From: Micropterus salmoides
Taxonomy: Eukaryota > Chordata > Actinopteri > Centrarchiformes > Centrarchidae
Direction: 5' to 3'
NCBI RefSeq assembly: GCF_014851395.1
Contig: NW_024040041.1
Location: forward strand, 14,807,742-14,871,741
DNA: 64,000 nucleotides
Translations under genes and position numbers: made by a program
Part shown: positions 56,831 to 64,000 of the stretch, piece after piece
Layout of the letters: each line of letters begins with the position of its first letter
Numbering within the stretch: the first letter of the stretch is position 1
The notes under the pieces: generated by a model
What the model saw: the letters and a program-made list of their open reading frames with translations, nothing else
Database searches by the model: none
Told to the model about the DNA's origin: nothing

Positions 56831-56914
56831 GCGAGGAGTGTGAAAGCGCCTAAAGAAGCCATTTACTCCAGAGAAGAGAAACTATCTCTCAACAGGGGAG
56901 GAGGTCTAAGACAC

Positions 56915-59900
56915 AGTCATCTGGGTAAATCCCTAAAATACATAACTTAGGGGATAAAGGTAAAGGGAAAATTGTGATCTGAGAGATATACTTTAACACT
57001 GCGCTCCAAAATTTTTGATTCTCTTCATAAACAATGATATAATGTACCTTGGTGAATTTTACACTTATAACATAGACCAAGTATATTAGGATCAAATTTA
57101 TTTAATTGTACAGGGGCGATGTATGTTCGCATTACTCGCAAAACTAGGAGACCAGTCTTTTACTAAGACAGTTTTTTGTAACATGTGTTTCTAAAATGGA
57201 GAATGGAGGTTGTTGCACTGAATTGTTTAAATTGTGTCAGAATAAAACTTGTAAGTTGTACTTAAAAAAGTGTTTCTACGGTATTTTAAACTTTGCCTTT
57301 TAGCTCATTGAAAGACATTAGAGTATTGTCTTCAAATGCATCCTGTAGTTTTACTATACCCTTGTTTAACCATACTTTAAAACCCATGTCGTTTGTTGTG
57401 TAAGAATGTATCATTTATTCAACTTAATACATTCCATATCATCCATTTATCCAGAATATATCATTTATTCAACGTATCATCATGTAATATCCCTAGTTAG
57501 ATCTGAAGTTAAATTGAAGTCTGAGGTTTGACTCTACCCTCTGTGTGAGACCAAAGTTGAAAGGCCAATGACAGGCCTGATGACCCTCAGGAGTGTTCCG
57601 TGGAATGTGTTCAGTAGGGGTGAAGAACGGTAAAAAACATGCACCTTAAAAAACATGCAATTGAGGTATATTGTATTATAGACTCAGATACTATTCTGTG
57701 GGAAAGGAGAGAAGACCATGTACCCTGATTGTATATCTTTCCTGGACCCCCATGACCATGACAGAAGGTATGGTCATAGGGACATATCTTTATTTTTAAA
57801 AACAGGACCTATAAATTTGGGAGCGAATGGTATATGACCAGAGACACTCCTAAGGGGGCCCAATTGGGTCCAAGGGGGTCTGTACCCTGGGAAGTGCCAG
57901 ACCCGAGAGTTCTACTGGTGTATCAAAACACATAAATGTCTTAAAAATATATGACCACGGCATAGTTCCCATCAAATGATGTGATTGATAAAGTTAACTG
58001 ACAATAAAGATTAATCAATGTTTTTAAGAAAAACATGAGAACTAGGATTTAAGGGTGTAAAATATTTATGGAACGGGAAGACGGTCCTGAAGGAGATCAC
58101 CAAGAAGAAATTTACACCCATAAAACTAACAAAATGCTACAGGAAATAAAAAAAATAGGCGGGTATCTCACAGAGACCCCACCTCTCTATGGAGAGCCAA
58201 GGGCCATAATGAGAAGCTCCACACCATGTTTTCAGTGTGCCTTAACGGTCTGCTAAGGCTTGCGCGGGTTTTGTCTTGCTTTGACAATAAACTCTATTAC
58301 AGCGATCTCTGACTGACTCCAGTAACTTCTTTCGAGCTCCAAGTGCTATCTACCATCGATACTTGTTAAGTACTGAGGACAGATCTGGGCTTCCAGCGGG
58401 CCTGAGTCTAGCGTTTTGTCCGTCTAAGCGTTCCTCGCCGGGGCGAAGTGATCATTACCCCAGATTGGGGGGAGACAGGACAACCCTGGGGAGTCATCCC
58501 ATCTTTTGTACTATATGCCAAACCACAATAGTGTTCTTTAAAAAAGGATAATATAATATTCAATGACAAACCTTTTCAGGACAGTTTTTCAATTTCTAAC
58601 CAGGGCATGAAAACATCTTTTATGAAAACCAAAACATTGTGTTCCTCAACTGAGCAGCCCAAATAATACCTTTCTAGATTTGGCAACTGTAGCCCTCCTC
58701 TGTCATAAGGTAAATATAAGAGGGAGAGTCTAAGTCTTGGCTTCCTATTGTTCCAGATTAAATTACAAAGAAGCTTTCTGGTCTTAGGTAAAAAAGGAGG
58801 AGGAAGGGCTAGTAGAATTGACTGAAAAATATATAAAAATTTAGGTAGTATAATCATCTTTGCTATGTTTATTCTTCCCAGTATAGAGAGAGGCAGTGTT
58901 GTCCATCTTGTGAACTCTTTCGACACCTCTACTAACCTGGGCTCATAATTGGCTGCACTAAGTTTACTCATCTTTGGGGTTATTCTGATGCCCAGATATA
59001 TAAATAACGTTCACAAATGTGTGGGATACTACTGGTTTCTCTCTCTCAATTACATTTAAAAACAATAGATGACTTTTCTTTGTTCACTTTGAACCCAGAG
59101 ATATTACCAAATTGATTGAACAACTCTAGGAGAGATGGTATCGATTCTACAAGATGTGACAAAAACACAATAGTATCATCAGCATACATTGCTGTATTGT
59201 GTACCATGTCCCCGGTCTTAATACCATGTATCGAGGGGTCTATTGCTAGTGGTTCCATGGCTATTACAAAAAGTAGACAGGTGTACAGTAGTCTTGTGCC
59301 TCGAAATAACTTAAAAGGCTGAGAGATGATGTCATTAGTAGTTAACATTGCAGAAGACAAGTAAAATCAATAAGTAAAATTTCAACCCAAACCCCCATAC
59401 AAAAGTAATCACCAAATCCAAAATGCTTAAGCACCTCGTGCAGGGGCTCTTCACACTCGTGGATTACATTAAAAACTCTCCTCACTTCACATTGCAGAAC
59501 CCCTGACAATTTGCACAAAACCATTCTGGTCTCCATGTATAATGGCTGGTAGAACCCTCTCTAGTCTCATAGCTAGAACCTCGGCTATAATCTTTGCATC
59601 AGAATTTAAAAGTGAAATGGGTCTCTAAGAACCGTGTTCAGTTGACGGCTTGCCTGGTTTTAGAAAAAGAGTGATTAGAGCACTAAGTAATGAAGTGGGG
59701 AGGCAACCTGTTTTAAAGGATTCACAATAAACATCTAATAATAATAATTAGACCATCTTCAGCCTTAAGCAAGGAAAGCTCCTTGTATTTTGCTTTAAGG
59801 GTCAGTAATTCCTGTTTTTTTTGTGTTGAATCATCTATGAAAACCTCTCGCTCTAATTCTGTAATTTTAGAGTCTAATTCATTCATTGTCTGTTTGAATT

Positions 59901-59945
59901 TGTTAAATTTAGAGCTGGTGATGCTTGTCATTTGATCTTCTTTGA
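56915..59945 (-). mobile_element. L1-type LINE, antisense, 5'-truncated
   Basis: Minus-strand reading: linker region (about 59945-59722) with ELEREVFIDDSTQKKQELL; RT core (59360-59046) with HNTAMYADDTIVFLSH and GFKVNKEKSS, so the catalytic YADD is kept; C-terminal parts at 58971-58576 (GRINIAKMIILPKFLYIFQS) and about 57095-56920. An LTR-like insert separates the last two. Frames are broken. It inserted into the duplicated block that continues at 59940. Confidence 0.85.
57490..58560 (+). mobile_element. Candidate retroviral-type LTR inside the L1
   Basis: Insert of about 1.07 kb between two parts of the L1 C-terminus. It starts near TGTAATATCC and ends near GGATAATATAATATTCA, which are roughly inverted. 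An AATAAA at about 58288 and a GC-rich end fit an LTR. No clear target duplication, so limits and class are tentative. Confidence 0.4.
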
Positions 59946-60530
59946 TCATCTTCTTGAACATAACAACAGGGGGCCTGGTCTTTAAGGGTTTTGTGAGTGA
60001 AGAGAATGAATTTGAATTGCAGTTTGTGAATGTATGGTGTGGGGAAAAGAATAGAGCAGCTGGAGAAAGTTGAATTGCATCCATGGTTTAATTTTGGTGA
60101 AGTAGTTGGTCAGGGTGGAGAGACTTGCAGCGATGATGGATTTACTTGGGGAACATCAGTGAAGCAGCAGTGGAAGGGGAGACTATAATGAAGGATGATA
60201 TTACAGAGGAGGAGCACTTAGAGGATGAACAGGAGAGCACAGCTGTGGAGGAGATACAGTCTTTAAAGATGATGAAATGATGTTTGAATATGACTTAAGC
60301 CAGGAGAGGGCAGCACTGGTGATGTTGTTTGAGGATTCAAGACATGAGAGAAGAATTGGGTGGTTGAAGATCATCAAAGGCAGCAATGAGGTCAAGAATG
60401 ATACAGTATGATGAGGAGATGGTCAGAGGAGAGAAGTTGCTGAAGAAAGACTGTATCTAATTTAAAATACAATGTTCATGAGTAATGTTTTAAAAAAAAG
60501 AAAAACTATTGCCTGTGTGCCTAATGTAAA
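59940..60530. repeat. Duplicated block upstream of family B genes, copy 3
   Basis: Continues from CTTCTTGAACATAACAACAG in step with 1905-2650, without the L2 insertion found there. Leads to the promoter of the pseudogene at 60789. Confidence 0.7.
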
Positions 60531-60699
60531 TATTTTTACATTTTGAAAATATGTTATGGTTTTACAGGCATCCATTACCTTGTTTCCATTTATTACATTT
60601 TTCTTTACAACATTTGGTCCTGTAAATACTCCACATACTCACAACACAGGCAGTCATAGTACAGCTATCTTCCCTTTATAAACCTGCAGAGGGAGGTCT

Positions 60700-60725
60700 A
60701 TGCAAACTCTTCCTTCTTTATAAAC
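60700..60725 (+). promoter_or_regulatory. Family B V promoter, pseudogene
   Basis: ATGCAAAC 60700-60707 and TATAAA about 60719-60724, intact although the gene is not. Confidence 0.7.
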
Positions 60726-60788
60726 ACACCAACAGCAACTGTCAAAGCATTTGAGGCAGTCACTGATTTGCAGTGAGTTTACTGCAGA

Positions 60789-61229
60789 ATGAAAAATATG
60801 ATTACCTGGAGTTTATTGTTTGTAGTTGCAATTCATGGTAAGAAAATCAATTCTGTGATTACAAAGTAAAATACGTTCTTAAGTTTGATGGATAATGATC
60901 AGAATTTCTCTGCTTGCAGGAGTTTGGAGTGAGATCAAGCTGGACCAGTCTCCCTCTGAGGTGAAAAGACCTGGAGAGACAATGAAGATGTCATGTATCA
61001 CATCTGGTTATACTATGACAAGCAACAGTATTAACTGGATACGATAGAGTCCAGGGAAAGCTTTGGAGTGGATTGGGTGGATAAACACAGCTACAGGCTC
61101 TCCAAGTTATGCCAGCGCCTTTCAAAGCCGTTTCAGTTTTACTCAAGATGTGCCCAGCAGCACTCAGTACCTCGAGGTCAAGAGCCTGACAGCAGAAGAT
61201 TCTGCTGTTTACTTCTGTGCTCGATAAAA
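60789..61229 (+). pseudogene. IGHV family B pseudogene (stop in FR2)
   Basis: Leader exon 60789-60837 (MKNMITWSLLFVVAIHG), acceptor AG at 60918-60919, V exon from 60920. Open to FR2: EIKLDQSPSEVKRPGE, MSCITSGYTM, INWIR. Then TAG at 61045-61047 replaces the Gln codon found in the gene at 7931. The rest (GKALEWIG, AEDSAVYFCAR) is in frame. One C-to-T change explains the loss, so inactivation may be recent or polymorphic. RSS and promoter are intact. Confidence 0.9.
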
Positions 61230-61268
61230 CACAGTGACTGAAGACAGTGGAGCAGCTGCACAAAAACC
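61230..61268 (+). other. V 23-RSS, pseudogene at 60789
   Basis: Heptamer CACAGTG 61230-61236, 23-bp spacer, nonamer ACAAAAACC 61260-61268. Confidence 0.9.
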
Positions 61269-62460
61269 TCCACACAGCAAGTCTGTGAAGTGATCACACT
61301 TTTCTAATCAGCTGCATTTAAATGTCGTAAATGTAAAATTTTTGACAAATGTTACTTTTATATTTACATCTTTTAAATATAAAAGTAACACTTGTAACTC
61401 TTCACTGTGTCTATATAGCAACATGTTTAAAAGAAAGATTCAACAGTCAAAGAGCATCCATGTCTGTCTGCCATTTAATATTCACCATAAAATGTGATAT
61501 TTAAAAGTAAAAATAATGTTCACTATTTAATAAGTCTAGTACAAAATCCTACAGTTGTTAGAGTGGTTCAGGTTGAACTGAAACTCTTCTTTACTGGGAA
61601 GACATCCTTTTTAAAATGTCATAGTTTGTTGTTGTTGTGAATAAAATGATGACATCTGGCCCTGAGAAAGATCATCATTAAGCAACAATTAAATCAACAA
61701 AACACTTAAATCGCTATGTTACTGTACCAACCACTTCTCCACAGACAGACAATGACAACAAAACAATTTGCTGAAATCAGTGCCCAGGTGTGAATTAAAG
61801 AAATACTGCATGTACACATTTCAGCCACATTATCTTGCAGAATCACAAACTCATACACACAAGCGCACACACACACACACACACACATATGGTATATAGA
61901 TAAAAAAATAAAAAGGTAATTTTGTACACTGCATATCCCAATCTCACAGTCAAATCTTCGTTATGAAATGAGGATCATCCCATTTTGGCTATATGGGGTG
62001 CTCAGTGTCTGATTCTACATAGAACTACCGGTTTTCTCACAATAGGTTTATATACACCTGTGAAAAGAAAGAAGCTTTTAATAAATCTTTTTTTAAAGTG
62101 CATGAATAATAAAAAAACTTGTAACCCTAACCCTTACACAAGTGTGGTGTAACTTTAGTTTGTGTGGTAGAAGAGGGAGAGAGACAGAGTGCCAGGTGCA
62201 AACCTCTGAACAAGAACAGCTCACTGTTAAAGAGAGGAAAAGACATATTTCATAATAAAAGGAATATTAAATAATATTAAATACACTGGAGGTGTTTTCC
62301 AATTAGTGTCTTCTCTGTTTGACTAGCGACAGCATTATTTCTATTCCCAACTGCATTTTAAAAAGCTTTTCAGCAAATAAGAAATTAAACATACCGGTAT
62401 ATAATTCCTTCTTTATGTCATGAGTGTTTTCCAACAAATAAAAGGCCAAACTCTGTCCTT
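61269..62460. other. Intergenic flank, no gene
   Basis: Matches parts of 8409-9960. Includes a (CA)n run at about 61865-61888. No V exon or RSS. Confidence 0.5.
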
Positions 62461-62472
62461 CCTGTGAAGATC

Positions 62473-62535
62473 AGTCAATGCAAGTTGTCTTCCATCTTTA
62501 CTAATTTGACTGCAGAGATGATGACAAACATTTTT
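62473..62535 (+). promoter_or_regulatory. Family A promoter relic
   Basis: CAATGCAAGTTGTCTTCCAT, then TTTGACTGCAGAGATGATGAC. The same degraded form as 10316-10342. No leader follows. Confidence 0.5.
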
Positions 62536-62760
62536 GGTTTTCACTGCACATTTTGTTTTACACAACATAATAGTTTATATGTCTGACTGAAAAATTTCTT
62601 TGTATTTACTCAATCACATGACATTGATTGTACTTAATAAACAACTTAAATATTGTGTTTACCAAGTTATTGCACAAATTATTCTGAAACATGAAAGAGG
62701 GACTCATGTACAGTAAACATTCTCCAGTTTCCCACAGTAATTGAGATCCAAGTCAAATCC

Positions 62761-63214
62761 TGTCACGAGGCCCCGGCTGTGAGCTTGTTCTGGGAGCTGG
62801 GGGCGTGTCTGCTGCGGGCTCTGCACTCACCTGAGAACCATCTGCAATCAGCACACCGGCTCTGTGTCCCACAATCAGCCACTGCCTAAATAGGAGGCTC
62901 AGACATCCAGTCCTTGCCGGATTGTTGAATCTCCATGCGTATGTTGTGTCAGCCCCAGCCAATCTTAGAATCAGTTTTGCTTCGTGGTTATTGTCTGTTC
63001 CAGTCTAACTGTTGCAGACATCAGCAGACAACCAGCCAGTAAACTCTCAGTGTTGCCCTCAGCTTGGACACTCCCCGCTCCCGGATTTCCCTCCTACCCT
63101 GAACCTGGGAGAGAGCCTCTGTCCTGAACCTCCGTCTTCCCCGCTTACTCTCCTCTGAATAAACTGTCTAAACTCGGTTCTGCGTTTGGGTCCTCTCAGC
63201 CTGAAAACCTGTCA
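62761..63214 (+). mobile_element. Solo LTR, 454 bp
   Basis: Starts TGTCACGAGG, ends AACCTGTCA and is flanked by a perfect 5-bp repeat AATCC (62756-62760, 63215-63219). AATAAA near 63158 and CTGCGTTTGGGTCCTCT downstream fit the R-U5 region. It sits within a family A promoter, between AAGTCAAATCC and CTGTGAGGAGGAG. Confidence 0.82.
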
Positions 63215-63275
63215 AATCCCTGTGAGGAGGAGTCAATTCAGACAGAGAAGAGTAAACCCACAGTTTAACATTTCT
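63215..63275 (+). promoter_or_regulatory. Family A promoter relic after the LTR
   Basis: CTGTGAGGAGGAGTCAATTC, then CACAGTTTAACAT, where the leader ATG would come next. Octamer is lost and no leader or V exon follows. Confidence 0.6.
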
Positions 63276-63599
63276 AATTAGTTTAATGTTCCTTTAATAA
63301 AAAAACTCTAGATAGCAGTCAGGGTCAAGTCTATCTCGTCTGTCACTATGAGGAGACTCATATATGTTTGTCTCAATATCTTAACTGACTGTCACTGTGA
63401 GCTCACTTCACCACAAAACTAACCCATTTAATCCTGAATTTTCTGAGAGTTCTGCATGTACTGGAGTCTATAAAGGAATTTGGTGGGTGCACCATAAATT
63501 ATACTATTGCAGGAGTTGAGTCTGGAAGTGATAATGCATGGATAAGGGTTTCAGCAGCAGAGAAGGAGAGAGCTGAATGGAGATATGTTGTTTTACAAT

Positions 63600-64000
63600 T
63601 GGACAATAGTGATGAGATTTGGATGAGAAGTCTAAGCCTGCGGAAGTATGGTGTGGGAGAGAGAATGGAGCAGACAGAGAAAGTTGGCTTGCATTGATTA
63701 TTTAATTTTAATGAGGTAGTTGGTCAGGTTGGGAGACCTGCAGTGACGATGGATTTACTTGATATGTAGAGGTGAACATCAATGATGTGGCAGTGGAAGT
63801 GGAGACCATGATGAAGGATGATATTACAGAGGAGGAGAGTATAGAGGATGAACAGGAAAGGAAAAAGGAACTGTGGAGGAGATGCAGTTGTTAAAGCTGA
63901 TAAACTGTTGTTTGAGCTATGATTTACACCAGGAGAGGGCAGTACAGGCATGTTGATGGAGGATTATGAATCAGAATCAGAAATACTTTATTGATCCCCG
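63600..64000. repeat. Duplicated block upstream of family B genes, copy 4
   Basis: Follows 7245-7510 and 59990-60360. A family B gene may therefore lie just beyond the window. The last bases (TGAATCAGAATCAGAAATAC) look like the antisense end of a LINE with a TTCTGA tail. Confidence 0.6.

Larger units (their letters stand above)
55565..56920 (+). mobile_element. Penelope-like element relic with GIY-YIG domain
   Basis: 56295-56501 encodes a GIY-YIG endonuclease remnant: VYAVQNSEEYTDLYIGETKQ, then KGHSFKYRNVHILDREDRWF and a TGA. The expected continuation (KEAIYS, LSLNRGGGLRH) appears only at about 56843-56910, after an insert. The left part carries CCTCTCATCCAAGAGGCCTC, common in these fish elements, and is split from the rest by the hAT-type element at 55673. 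No reverse transcriptase core is seen. Confidence 0.7.

Noticed and set aside
1..64000. D, J or constant-region segments
   Set aside because: I looked for WGxG-type J motifs with 23-bp-spacer RSSs, short segments with paired 12-bp-spacer RSSs, and Ig constant domains, and found none that I could support.

Overview
The window is part of an immunoglobulin heavy-chain variable (IGHV) cluster of a bony fish, most likely a percomorph teleost. All recognisable V segments lie on the + strand. A typical one has a split leader (49-nt first exon, short GT-AG intron), one V exon with the two conserved Cys and the FR2 Trp, and a 3' recombination signal (RSS) with a 23-bp spacer. The heavy-chain assignment rests on FR2 motifs such as WVRQAPGKGLEW and on YYCAR/YFCAR ends. 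The fish assignment rests on the V families and on teleost-type repeats (Tc1, L2-type tails, DIRS, Penelope). I see no D, J or constant exons, so the window is internal to the V array. Species was not determined.

Three V families can be told apart; A, B and C are labels used only here. Family A (mature start near QTLTESEP, end YYCAR) has seven open segments, at 11912, 16418, 32922, 34173, 45375, 49948 and 54968. It also has broken copies at 1385 and 14505 and an orphan leader at 43345. Family B (EIKLDQSPSEVKRPGE, end YFCAR) has three open segments, at 7931, 44154 and 53800. Two B pseudogenes lie at 31662 and 60789, and an orphan leader at 2901. Family C (GYFLTDRSYATGWIRQ-like) is represented only by pseudogenes, at 478, 28395, 36908 and 52163, plus a doubtful relic near 9545.

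The cluster grew by segmental duplication of C-B-A cassettes. 27918-33404 matches 51498-55453, 59940-63290 matches parts of 1900-2950 and 7245-11912, and 43740-45860 matches parts of 840-1740. Family B promoters carry an octamer-like ATGCAAAC and a TATA box. Family A promoters carry ATGCAAAA, usually just downstream of a CTCCTCC/GGAGGAG inverted repeat, and have no obvious TATA box. Every scorable RSS has the E-box core CAGCTG directly before the nonamer.

The space between V segments is filled with mobile elements, often nested. These are two L1-type LINEs (3130-7245, 56915-59940), another LINE (38563-40042), a DIRS fragment, a Penelope GIY-YIG relic split by a hAT-type element, and an endogenous retrovirus fragment (24898-27880). 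There are also solo LTRs with 5-bp target duplications, several Tc1-type transposons, MITEs, and a 2.3-kb IS630/Tc1-type transposon (46588-48876). The transposase gene of that last element appears intact, with two introns and an RG-rich N-terminus. Several insertions lie in V promoters or leaders and mark how individual V genes were silenced.
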